Source of the DNA: Anaeramoeba ignava
Lineage: Eukaryota; Metamonada; Anaeramoebidae
NCBI GenBank assembly: GCA_028826165.1
Contig: JAPDFW010000070.1
Coordinates: forward strand, 766,501 to 830,500
DNA length: 64,000 nucleotides
Direction of reading: 5' to 3'
A program made the position numbers and the translations under genes. Under the pieces are notes generated by a model. That model was given only the letters and a program-made list of their open reading frames with translations, was not told the origin of the DNA and did not search any database. This document shows, one piece after another, positions 27,879 to 38,762 of this stretch; position 1 is the stretch's first letter, and every line of letters starts with the position of its first letter.

Positions 27879-30109
27879 ATGTCTTTTGATTTGTGTTTCC
27901 ATGATGCTTTAACTGAAGATGTTTTTTTTGATTCTGATTCAGGTTTTACAATGAATTATTATGGAGCAAAACTTTTAAATAAAAAAAAGGTTTTTAATGA
28001 ATTTCGATACAATGTAAAACATGCTTTAGAGTACATAAAAAGAATAGAAAATGGCGAACTTGTTAATTCAACTGGTGTTCTTGAGGAATCTGAGAATCGA
28101 GCTGTTGACCATTTTAATTTAAGAATGGAAGAAGAAGTTGTCAAAGGAAAATCTCTTCAAAAAAGTATTGAAGTTTATAATGATATACAAGAAAAAGTTG
28201 AGGAGATACTTTCTGGGAAAAAAACCACTTCAAAAGGTTTAAAGTAAGTTTTTTTATCAATACAATTTAAATTAAAAATTCAATTATAAAATTCATTTAT
28301 AAAATTCAATTTAAAATTAAAATTAAATATAAAATTCATTTATAAAATTAAAATCAAAATCATTTATAAATTTAAAATTAAAATCAAAATTAAAATTAAA
28401 ATTTAAATTTAAAATCATTTATGAAATTAAAATTAATATTTAAAATTAAAATTAATTATAAAATTCATTTATAAATTTAAAATTAAAATTAAAATTTAAA
28501 ATCAAATTTAAAATCAATATTAAATCCAATTATAATATTTAAATCAAAATTAAAATTAAAATTAAATTCATTTATGAAATCAAAATTGAAATTAATATAA
28601 AATCAAATTCAAAATAAAAATCAAAACCAAAATTAAAATTAAAATTAAAATCAAAATTAAAATCAAAATAAAATCAAAATTAATTATAATATTCAAAATT
28701 AATTATAAAATCAAATTTAAAATTAAAATTAAAATCAAAATCAAAATCAAAATGAATACAAAAAAAGATACACAGATATAGTCTTCAATGGAATAGGAGG
28801 ATCATTTCTTGGACCTTACATGATGATAGTATCACAATATGGAGCAGATTTCAATTTCACATCGAATTTACCAGTTAAATTACATTTTATATCAAACACA
28901 GATCCAACATCATTTGCATTACTTCTCTCTGAATTAAAAATAGAAACAACAATACTAGTTTCAATATCGAAATCCGGAACAACAGCAGAAACAGTAGGAA
29001 ACATGTTTGCATTCAATAAAGAATTAGAAAAAAAAAACTTAGAAATTGGAGAACACAATATCGGCATCACTACTCGCGATTCATGGCTCCACAAGTATGG
29101 ACTGGCTAACAAATACCTGTATACATTTCATGTTGAAAACGAAACTGGCGGGCGAGTGTCTGTTTGTAGTGCTGTGGGAATGGTACCAATGGCATTCGCA
29201 AGAATCAACTTCATAGAGTTCATAAAAGGCCAGTCTCACATGGACAAACTCACTCGCATGGAAGATCCCGAAAAGAACCCTGCAATGATTGTGGCGATTA
29301 TTCTTCAAAAAATCACACTTGAATCAAATCACCAAAATGTGGTTGTTCTTTCTTACACAGATTTTCTTCGTGAATACTCACACTATTTACAGCAGCTGTA
29401 CTGCGAATCACTCGGCAAAGAATATGACATCAACGGACTCTTGATTAACCATGGACAAACCGTTTACGGGGGAGTGGGGACGAGTGAGCAACACTCTTTT
29501 ATTCAGCAAATCCAAAAAGGAATTCATAACGTAATTGCTCGCTTTATTTACTGCAGAAAAAGAACAACCGACTATGAAAACCAAAAGGCAGGAACAATGG
29601 GAAGACAATTACTCGGCTTTCTCAAGGGTACAGAGTCGGCGTTGATCAGAAACAACAGGCCGTTCATCACATGCACTGTGGAGTCCAATAGTCCGTTCAA
29701 TATGGGAATGCTGATTGCTCTTGAAGAGCGTGTTGTTGCGTTTCTTGGCGCGTTCAGAAACCTCAATCCGTTTGACCAGCCCGGTGTGCAAGACGGAAAG
29801 CTTGCTTCGGATTTTTTCAATAAATTTTCAAAAGAGTTGATTGAAAGCATCGCAAAATTTTTTGCTGATCCAAAGGCTGAATCTTTTACTGGAGGTGCTA
29901 ATGAGGCATTGATTCAGTTCATGAAAATTGATACAGTTCAATCAAGCGATATTTTGAACCAGCAACTTATTATTGCTGATACAATTTTATCTGATATTGA
30001 AGCTAATTTGTTTGTTAGTTATCCTCAATTAAAGGATTTGATTTCCGTTTCTCGTTCTTTTGATAATTCAAGATTCGTTTATGTTATTCATCATAAGGAT
30101 CAAAATTAA
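27879..30109 (+). CDS. GPI: Glucose-6-phosphate isomerase, bacterial-type, two exons
   Basis: Interconverts glucose-6-phosphate and fructose-6-phosphate in glycolysis, cytosol. Exon 1 is 27879-28243 and exon 2 is 28768-30109. The 524-bp intron (GTAAGT...AAAAAAG) joins as KYTDIVFNGIGGSF and gives 568 aa, normal for the family. Motifs: GIGGSFLGP, SKSGTTAET (first SIS domain), GGRVSVCSAVG, GTSEQHSFIQQ, NPFDQPGVQDGK. Ordinary eukaryotic enzymes read SKTFTTQET, TNGQHAF and NSFDQWGVELGK at these sites, so this belongs to the bacterial/plastid-like type, suggesting lateral acquisition long enough ago to have gained an intron. Codon use in 29.1-29.8 kb is clearly richer in G+C than neighbouring genes, which fits high expression. 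Confidence 0.93.
28244..28767 (+). other. GPI intron, AAAATTA/ATCAAAA-rich
   Basis: Canonical GTAAGT donor and AAAAAAG acceptor. The interior is built of short ATTAAAATTAAAATC-like repeats. No coding content seen. Confidence 0.85.
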
Positions 30110-31090
30110 AATTCAAAATCAAAATTGAAATGAAAATCAAAATCAAAATCAAAATTAAAATTAAAATGAAAATCAAAATTTAAAATCAAAATTGAAATGA
30201 AAATCAAAATTCAAATTCAAAATGAAAATCAAAATTGAAATTCAAAATCAAAATTGAAATTCAAAATCAAAATTGAAATTGAAATTCAAATTAAAATCAA
30301 ATTCAAATGAAAATTAAAATCAAAATCAAATTTAAAATCAAATTAAAATCAAATTCAAATTCAAAATCAAAATCAAATTCAAATTTAAAATCAAAATTGA
30401 AATAAAAATCAAAATCAAAATTCAAATTCAAAATCAAATTCAAAATCAAATCAAATAAAAATCAAAATCAAATTCAAAATTTAAATCCAAATTAAATAAA
30501 AATCAAAATCAAAATTCAAATTCAAATTAAAATAAAAATCAAATTGAAATTCAAAATCAAATTCAAAATCAAAATCAAAATCAAATTCAAAATCAAATTA
30601 AAATCAAAATCAAATTCAAAATCAAAATTCAAATTCAAATTAAAATAAAAATCAAATTCAAATTCAAATTCAAAATCAAATTAAAATTTAAATTCAAATT
30701 CAAATTCAAATTCAAATTCAAATTCAAATTAAAATTAAAATTAAAATCAAAATGAAAATTCAAATTCAAACAAAATTCAAAATAAAAATGAAAATTCAAA
30801 TTAAAATTAAAATTCAAAATCAAATTCAAAATCAAAATTGAAATGAAAATCAAAATTCAAATTTAAATTTAAATTAAAATTAAAATCAAAATGAAAATTC
30901 AAATTCAAACAAAATTCAAATTGAAAATTCAAATTCAAATTCAAATTCAAATTCAAAATCAAAATTTAAATTCAAAATCAAAATCAAATTCAAAATCAAA
31001 ATTGAAATTTAAATTGAAAATCAATTTGAAATTCAAAATAAAAATCAAAATAATTTGGAAAAATATTTTTTCATTTTTTTTCTTTCTTTT
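30110..31090. repeat. Six-base AT repeat tract (TCAAAA/TTCAAA types)
   Basis: About 1 kb of irregular hexanucleotide repeats (AAATTC, AAATCA, AAATTA) between GPI and the ADP-ribosylhydrolase gene. Apparent open frames on both strands are repeat artefacts without start context. No gene seen. A TTTTTTCATTTTTTTTC element at about 31065 precedes the next start codon. Confidence 0.8.
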
Positions 31091-31115
31091 TAATTTTTGG
31101 ATCATATTTTTAAAA

Positions 31116-33561
31116 ATGTCTCTTTCTCGTTATCAAGCCTCAATGGTTCTTGCTGGTGTTGGTTTGTTTTATTAAATTTTATTTGGTTTACTTTTCATTT
31201 ATTCAAAAAAAAACAAAACAAATTAAATTAAAAAGGTGATTCAATGGGTTATTTTCATGGAAAATGGGAATTTAATTTTCAAACAGAAAAAATTCATAAA
31301 GAACTTTATGAATTAACAAATGGTGAAGGAATTAAAGCTTTACATTTAAAAGGAAAAGATTGGCTTGTTAGTGATGATACTGTAATTTATTTATATTTCA
31401 AAAAAAAAGGAAAACAAATAATTTGAAAGATTTTTTTCGTTTTCTTTTTCTTTCTTTCTTTCTTTCTTTCTCAAAAAAAGGTTATGATGATGGCAACTGC
31501 AATAGCTTTATTATCATTAACAAAAAAAAGAGAAAAAATTAAAAAAGAAAAATTTTCTATAAATCAAATGAAAAAAAAGATGAAAATGAAAATTCAAAAG
31601 GAAAAATCAAATAAAGAATCAAATAAAGAACCAAATAAAGAATCAAATCAAAAATCAAATAAAGAATTAAATAAAGAATCAAACAAAAATCAAATCAAAA
31701 ATCAAATCAAAAATCAAATAAAGAATCAAATCAAAAATCAAATCAAAAATCAAATCAAAAATCAAATCAAAAATCAAATCAAAAATCAAATCAAAAATCA
31801 AATAAAGAATCAAATCAAGAATCAAATCAAAAATCAAATCAAAAATCAAATCAAAAATCAAATAAAGAATCAAATCAAAAATCAAATAAAGAATCAAATC
31901 AAAAATCAAATAAAGAATTAAATCAAAAATCAAATCAAAAATCAAATCAAAAATTAAATCAAAAATCAAATAAAGAATCAAATCAAAAATCAAATCAAAA
32001 ATCAAATCAAAAATCAAATCAAAAATCAAATCAAAAATCAAATCAAAAATCAAATCAAAAATCAAATAAAGAATTAAATCAAAAATCAAATCAAAAATCA
32101 AATAAAGAATTAAATCAAAAATCAAATCAAAAATCAAATCAAAAATCAAATCAAAAATCAAATAAAGAACCAAATAAAGAATTAAATAAAGAATCAAATC
32201 AAAAATCAAATCAAAAATCAAATAAAGAACCAAATAAAGAATTAAATCAAAAATCAAATCAAAAATCAAATCAAAAATCAAATAAAGAATCAAATAAAGA
32301 ATCAAATCAAAAATCAAATCAAAAATCAAATCAAAAATCAAATCAAAAATCAAATCAAAAATCAAATCAACATTCAAATCAAAAATCAAATCAACAAAAT
32401 TTTGATTATCTTCCAATTAATAAAAATCTTTATGTTAATATTGCAAGAGAATATGTTCGTTCATTTGGTAATATGAGAGGAAGATCACCAGGTTTAAAAT
32501 CTAAAGCTTCATTAAAAAGAATAGCAACACTTCCAGGAAAATACTGGTGTATTATTCCATTTGATTCAAAAGCAGGAGGTTGTGGAGCTGCGTGAGTTAT
32601 ATAAATTAAATCAAATATTTATATATAAATTAAATCAAATTAAAATAAATCAAATCAAATTAAATATTTATATATAAATTAAATCAAATTAAATATTTAT
32701 ATATAAATTAAATTAAATTAAATATTTATATATAAATTAAAATAAATCAAAATAAATCAAATTAAATATTTATATATAAATTAAATCAAATTAAATATTT
32801 ATATATAAATTAAATTAAATTAAATATTTATATATAAATTAAATTAAATATTTATATATAAATTTTCAATGAATAGAATGAGAGCAACTCCTATTGGATT
32901 AGCTTTTCCAAATCTTGAAACTCAAATTGAAAAATTAATATCAATCTCAATAGAATCAGGAAGAATAACGCACCATCATCCATCAGGATATTTAGGTGCA
33001 TTAGCAGCAGCACTTTTCACATCATATGCAATAAATGATATTCCAATATATGAATGGGGAAGGAAATTAATCAATGAAATAATACCTAAAGCGAAAGAAT
33101 ATTTAGAAAAAAGTGGAAGAGAAGTGGAAAAAAATTTATTAACAATGGAATATTTTATAAGAATTTGGAAGACTTATTTAGAAGAAAGAAACTTACTTGA
33201 AGGTGAAATAGGATTTGAGAAAATCAACTGGCCAAAAAAATATCATGAAGATCATAAAATTCGGGACAATTGGATCAAATCAGTTTCATATTCAGGATGG
33301 GGAGGATCTTCTGGTCATGATTCAACTTTGATTGCTTGGGATTGTTTATTAGCAGCTCAATCTGATTGGGAAAATCTTTGTTTAAGGTTTCTTTGTGGTG
33401 GAGATTCTGATTCAATTGGTGTTCTTGCTGGTGCTTGGTATGGTGCTGTTTATGGTTTTGATGAAAATGTTCCTAAATTAAATTATGAAGATTTAGAATA
33501 TTTTGATAAGTTAATGGAAATTGGTTCTGATTTATTTGATTTATCTCAAAAACAGTTTTAA
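31116..33561 (+). CDS. ADPRH: ADP-ribosylarginine hydrolase (ARH1-type), four exons
   Basis: Removes ADP-ribose from arginine on proteins. Exons: 31116-31161, 31236-31381, 31481-32591, 32877-33561; introns of 74, 99 and 285 bp, all GT-AG. Joints read [25 protein letters not shown] and [14 protein letters not shown], matching animal ARH1 closely. Metal-site motifs SDDT and GGDSDS are intact, with [20 protein letters not shown] and [11 protein letters not shown]. Odd: between the helix [10 protein letters not shown] and [10 protein letters not shown], where human ARH1 has a short loop, lies a (KSNQ)n/(KESN)n run of about 270 residues (31600-32395, 12-base repeat). The exon sum is one base short of a whole frame; a T appears missing at about 31683, inside this repeat. 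Otherwise about 662 aa. Confidence 0.88.
31600..32395. repeat. 12-bp coding repeat in ADPRH exon 3
   Basis: AAATCAAATCAA units interspersed with AAATAAAGAATC/GAATTA variants. In the gene frame they read Lys-Ser-Asn-Gln and Lys-Glu-Ser-Asn; the other sense frame gives Asn-Gln-Ile-Lys until a stop at 31921. The minus strand also looks open (FDLI repeats) but has no supporting features. Confidence 0.9.
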
Positions 33562-33584
33562 AAATTAATAAAATAAAAAGAGGA

Positions 33585-36440
33585 ATAAAAAGGAAATTAT
33601 TTTATTTTTGAATTATTAATTTAAATTAGGGATAAAAGGCAATTAGGAACGAAGCAAATTATTATTTATTTAGTTTTAAAATTAATTAAATAAAAAGAGG
33701 AATAAAAGCAAATTATTATTTATTTAGTTTAAAATTAATAAAATTAAAAGAGGAATAAAAGCAAATTATTATTTATTTTGTTTTAAATTAATAAAATAAA
33801 AAGAGGAATAAAAGTAAATTATTATTTATTTTGGTTTTAAATTAATAAAATTAAAAAGAGGAATAGAAGCAAATTATTATTTATTTTAGTTTTAAATTAA
33901 TAAAATAAAAAGAGGAATAAAAGCAAATTATTAATTATTTTGTTTTAAATTAATTAAATAAAAAAGAGGAATAAAAGTAAATTATTATTTATTTTGTTTT
34001 AAAATTAATAAAATAAAAATTGGAATAAAAGCAAATTATTATTTATTTTGTTTAAAATTAATAAAATAAAATTGGATCAGAAGCAAATTATTATTTATTT
34101 AGTTTTAAAATTAATTAAATAAAAAAGAGGAATAAAAGCAAATTATTATTTATTTTGTTTTAAATTAATTAAATAAAAAAGAGGAATAAAAGCAAATTAT
34201 TATTTGTTTTAAATTAATAAAATAAAAAGAGGAATAAAAGCAAATTATAATTTATTTTGGTTTAAAATTAATTAAATTAAAAGAGGAATAAAAACAAATT
34301 ATTATTTATTTAGTTTTAAATTAATTAATTTAAAAAGAGGAATAAAAGTAAATTATAATTTATTTTGTTTTAAATTAATTAAATTAAAAAGAGGAATAAA
34401 AACAAATTATTATTTATTTTGTTTAAAATTAATTAATTTAAAAAGAGGAATAAAAGTAAATTATTATTTATTTTGTTTAAAATTAATAAAATAAAAAGAG
34501 GAATAAAAGCAAATTATTATTTATTTTGTTTTAAATTAATTAAATTAAAAAGAGGAATAAAAGCAAATTATTATTTATTTTGTTTTAAATTAATTAAATA
34601 AAAAAGAGGAATAAAAGCAAATTATTATTTATTTAGTTTTAAATTAATTAATTTAAATTAGGAATAAAAGTAAATTATTATTTATTTGGTTTTAAATTAA
34701 TTAAATAAAAAAGAGGAATAAAAGCAAATTATTATTTATTTAGTTTAAAATTAATTAAATTAAAAAGAGGAATAAAAGCAAATTATTATTTATTTTGTTT
34801 AAAATTAATAAAATAAAAAGAGGAATAAAAGCAAATTATTATTTATTTAGTTTAAAATTAATTAAATAAAAAGAGGAATAAAAGCAAATTATTATTTATT
34901 TTGGTTTAAAATTAATTAAATAAAAAAGAGGAATAAAAACAAATTATTATTTATTTTTGTTTAAAATTAATTAAATAAAAAGAGGAATAAAAGCAAATTA
35001 TTATTTATTTAGTTTTAAATTAATTAAAGAAAAAGAGGAATAAAAAGGAAATTATTTTATTTTTGAATTATTAATTTAAATTAGGGATAAAAGGCAATTA
35101 GGAACGAAGCAAATTATTATTTATTTTGGTTTTAAATTAATAAAATAAAAAGAGGAATAAAAGCAAATTATTATTTATTTAGTTTTAAATTAATTAAATT
35201 AAAAAAGGGATAAAAGCAAATTATTATTTATTTTTGTTTAAAATTAATAAAATAAAAAGAGGAATAAAAGCAAATTATTATTTATTTAGTTTTAAATTAA
35301 TTAAATTAAAATTGGAATAAAAGCAAATTATTATTTATTTAGTTTAAAATTAATTAATTTAAATTAGGAACGAAGCAAATTATTATTTATTTTGTTTTAA
35401 ATTAATAAAATAAAAAGAGGAATAGAAGCAAATTATTATTTATTTTGTTTTAAATTAATTAAATTAAAAAGAGGAATAAAAGCAAATTATTATTTATTTT
35501 GTTTAAAATTAATAAAATAAAAAGAGGAATAAAAGCAAATTATTATTTATTTGGTTTAAAATTAATTAAAATAAAAATTGGAATAAAAGCAAATTATTAT
35601 TTATTTAGTTTTAAATTAATTAAAGAAAAAGAGGAATAAAAGCAAATTATTATTTATTTTGTTTAAAATTAATTAAATAAAAAAGAGGAATAAAAGCAAA
35701 TTATTATTTATTTAGTTTTAAATTAATTAAATAAAAAGAGGAATAAAAGCAAATTATTATTTATTTTGTTTAAAATTAATAAAATAAAAAGAGGAATAAA
35801 AGCAAATTATTATTTATTTTGTTTAAAATTAATTAAATAAAAAGAGGAATAAAAGCAAATTATTATTTATTTAGTTTAAAATTAATTAAATAAAAAAGAG
35901 GATCAAAGCAAATTATTTATTTATTTAGTTTAAAATAAATAAAATAAAAAGAGGATCAAAGCAAATTATTATTTATTTAGTTTAAAATTAATAAAAGAAA
36001 AAGTGGAATAAAAGCAAATTATTATTTATTTTATTTAAAATTAATAAAATAAAAAGAGGAATAAAAGCAAATTATTAATTTAGTTTAAAATTAATTAAAT
36101 AAAAAGAGGAATAAAAACAAATTATTATTTATTTGGTTTAAAATTAATTAAATAAAAAGAGGAATAAAAGCAAATTAGTATTTATTTTGGTTTAAAATTA
36201 ATAAAATAAAAAAGAGGAATAAAAGCAAATTATTATTTATTTTGTTTTAAATTAATAAAATAAAAAGAGGAATAAAAGCAAATTATTATTTATTTAGTTT
36301 AAAATTAATTAAAGAAAAAGAGGAATAAAAACAAATTATTATTTATTTAGTTTAAAATTAATTAAATTGGAATTGGATCAAAAGCAAATTATTATTTATT
36401 TAGTTTAAAATTAATTAAATTGGAAAAAGCAAATTTTTTT
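33585..36440. repeat. 53-bp AT satellite
   Basis: About 50 tandem copies of a unit near 53 bp: GAGGAATAAAAGCAAATT, ATTATTTATTTTGTTT, AAAATTAATAAAATAAAAA. Copy variants alternate AGTTT/TGTTT and AATTAAAT/AATAAAAT. A longer variant unit with GGGATAAAAGGCAATTAGG and AACGAAGC occurs at about 33585-33655 and again at 35035-35110, i.e. a higher-order duplication of about 1.45 kb. No gene seen. Confidence 0.9.
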
Positions 36441-36502
36441 GCTTTTTTTTTAAATAAAAAAAATTTTTTGGTTTTTTAAAATTTCATTTTTCTCCAAACA
36501 AA

Positions 36503-38260
36503 ATGGAAAAAATTAAAACAGAATATGTTATGAAAAAGTTATTAAACAACCCACAAAACGTAGTTCACGAAATGGTAGAAGGATTTCAAAAAATCTACAA
36601 TTCCGCAGTAAAACGACTAGCAGATCCTTACAGCGCAGTATGTGTACGAGCGGACACAACGGAAGTACGGGACAAGAAGGTATCATTAATAAGCGGAGGA
36701 GGAAGCGGACATGAACCAGCACACTCAGGATTTATCGGAAAAGGAATGTTAACGGCAGCCGTTGCCGGGAATGTTTTCACTTCACCAACTTCAGATCTTG
36801 TTCTAGCAGCAATTAAAGCAACTTCTGGCAAGCCAGGAACTCTTTTGATTGTTAAAAATTACACTGGAGATCGACTAACTTTTGGAATTGCAAGAGAAAT
36901 GGCAAAATCACTTGGTTACAAAGTCGAAATGGTTGTTGTTGCTGATGATGTCGCTATCGAAGATGTCCAAGGCAGACGTGGGATTGCTGGTACTGTATTC
37001 GTCCATAAAATTGCCGGCGCTATGGCTGAAAAAGGCGCCACTTTGGAAGAGATAGTTGCCAAAGTCAAAGCTATAACGCCAAAAATTAAATCAATGGGTG
37101 TGGCATTGACACCTTGTACTAATCCTCTTGTTGGTCATCCTTCCTTCGAAATTGAGTCCGACCAGATCGAATTCGGCCTCGGAATCCACGGCGAAAAGGG
37201 TGTTCTACGAACAAAGATCCAAACCGTTGACGATATTGTTCGAAAAATTATAACGGAAAATTTGGTTCTTAAAAAAAATTACGATCCAAAAACTCCCCCC
37301 AAAAAAACAGTCCTTCTTGTAAACAACTTGGGAAGTACCACAACCATGGAGATGATGGTTGTTGCTCGCTCAGCGTTGCAAGTTCTCGAGGAATACAAGG
37401 ACATCCATATTTCAAGAGTGCTCTGCGGACACTACATGACTTCCCTCGACATGCAAGGAATCTCATTGTCACTTCTCGAGGATGTTGATGAGGAAACTCT
37501 TAGCTTACTCGATGCACCAACAAACGCCCCTGCTTGGCCTTCCGATGCCGTCTTTAAACTTACTGAAAGATCCAAAGATGACCAACAAATCAAAGTTGAT
37601 CTTGAAACTAAAGTAGATGAGAAAATCATCAAATTCCCTGAAATTGTTCAAAATCCTAAAATCAAACTTGCCACTCAATTTGTCACAAAGAAAATGCTTG
37701 AGAACATCGATGAGTTTACAGAATTGGACAGAATCACTGGAGACGGCGATTTCGGCATTAATATCCAAAACGGATGCAATTCGGTTGACAATTTTTTTGC
37801 AGAACAAAAAACTCCATCCAAAAATTTCTTTTTCGACATTTCTTTGGCTATAAAGAAATCCATGGGAGGAGCATCAGGAGGGATCTTCTCAATCTTCTTC
37901 TTGAGACTTGCTCAAGTACTTGCTGAACGCGGCAACTATTATGAAGGGCTTCTGGAAGGATGTAAAAACATCATCCAAATTGGAGGTGCTGATGTTGGTG
38001 ATCGAACTTTAATTGATTCTCTTTATCCAGCCGTTGAAGCTATGGCTAAATTGGCTAATGAAAAGAAAGGCTCGTTTTTGGATATCCTCAAAGCTGGTGC
38101 TGCTGAAGCTCAAAAAGGTTCTGATTCGACTAAGAAAATGAAAGGCAAAAAAGGAAGATCTGGTTATCTTGGTGACAGAGTTTTGAATTATGCTGACCCT
38201 GGTTCAGTTGCTATTGCTAAGATTTTTGCTGCTTTAGTTGAGTTTTTCGAAAAGAATTAA
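36503..38260 (+). CDS. DAK: Dihydroxyacetone kinase, ATP-dependent single-chain type
   Basis: Phosphorylates dihydroxyacetone to the glycolytic intermediate dihydroxyacetone phosphate, cytosol. 585 aa, usual length, no intron. N-terminal DhaK domain: GGGSGHEPAHSGF at 65-77, the substrate-binding FTSPTSD region, and GLGIHGE with the His (residue 229) that binds the carbonyl covalently. C-terminal DhaL domain: TGDGDFGIN (about 412-420, Mg-ATP aspartates) and MGGASGGIF. All catalytic residues I can check are present. Start is preceded by TTTCATTTTTCTCC 10 bases upstream. Codon use is richer in G+C (many GGA, AAC, CTC) than surrounding signalling genes, like GPI. The animal homologue also has FMN cyclase activity (TKFC), which cannot be judged here. 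Confidence 0.95.
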   Translation: MEKIKTEYVMKKLLNNPQNVVHEMVEGFQKIYNSAVKRLADPYSAVCVRADTTEVRDKKVSLISGGGSGHEPAHSGFIGKGMLTAAVAGNVFTSPTSDLVLAAIKATSGKPGTLLIVKNYTGDRLTFGIAREMAKSLGYKVEMVVVADDVAIEDVQGRRGIAGTVFVHKIAGAMAEKGATLEEIVAKVKAITPKIKSMGVALTPCTNPLVGHPSFEIESDQIEFGLGIHGEKGVLRTKIQTVDDIVRKIITENLVLKKNYDPKTPPKKTVLLVNNLGSTTTMEMMVVARSALQVLEEYKDIHISRVLCGHYMTSLDMQGISLSLLEDVDEETLSLLDAPTNAPAWPSDAVFKLTERSKDDQQIKVDLETKVDEKIIKFPEIVQNPKIKLATQFVTKKMLENIDEFTELDRITGDGDFGINIQNGCNSVDNFFAEQKTPSKNFFFDISLAIKKSMGGASGGIFSIFFLRLAQVLAERGNYYEGLLEGCKNIIQIGGADVGDRTLIDSLYPAVEAMAKLANEKKGSFLDILKAGAAEAQKGSDSTKKMKGKKGRSGYLGDRVLNYADPGSVAIAKIFAALVEFFEKN

Positions 38261-38762
38261 AACCGTTTTTTTTTTTTCCATTTTTTTTTTCCATTTTTTT
38301 TTTCCATTTTAAATTTCAGTTCAAAAAGTGGAACCAAACAAATTAAAACAAAATCAAAATTAAATCCAAATTAAAATTAAATTAAAATTAAAATTAAAAT
38401 TAAATCAAAATCAAAATTAAAATCAAAATTAAATCAAAATCAAAATTAAATCAAAATTAAATTAAATCAAAATTAAATCAAAATTAAAATTAAATTAAAT
38501 CAAAATTAAAATTAAATCAAAATTAAATCAAAATTAAAATTAAATTAAAATTAAAATTAAAATTAAATCAAAATTAAAATTAAAATTAAAATTAAATTAA
38601 AATTAAAATCAAAATTAAAATTAAAATTAAAATTAAAATTAAAATTAAAACAAAATAAAATCAAAATTAAAATTAAAATCAAAATTAAATCCAAATTAAA
38701 ATTAAATCAAAATTTTTTTTTCATTTTTCATTTTTCATTTTTCATTTTTCATTTTTCTTTAA
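38261..38762. repeat. AAATTA hexamer repeat and upstream TCATTTTT array
   Basis: TTTTTTTCCATTTTTT runs directly after the DAK stop, then about 400 bp of AAATTA/AAATCA repeats, then five TTTTTCA units at 38715-38757 immediately before the lectin start. No gene seen. Confidence 0.8.

Noticed and set aside
29081-29850. Minus-strand ORFs opposite GPI and similar ones opposite DAK
   Set aside because: Shadow frames in G+C-richer coding sequence; the plus-strand proteins are unambiguous.
31679-32416. Minus-strand 245-codon ORF of Phe-Asp-Leu-Ile repeats
   Set aside because: Antisense of the ADPRH 12-base coding repeat; no non-repetitive sequence and no leader.
33585-36440. Possible CRISPR array because of regular ~53-bp spacing
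   Set aside because: No conserved-repeat/unique-spacer pattern: the entire unit is repeated with scattered changes, and the genome is eukaryotic.
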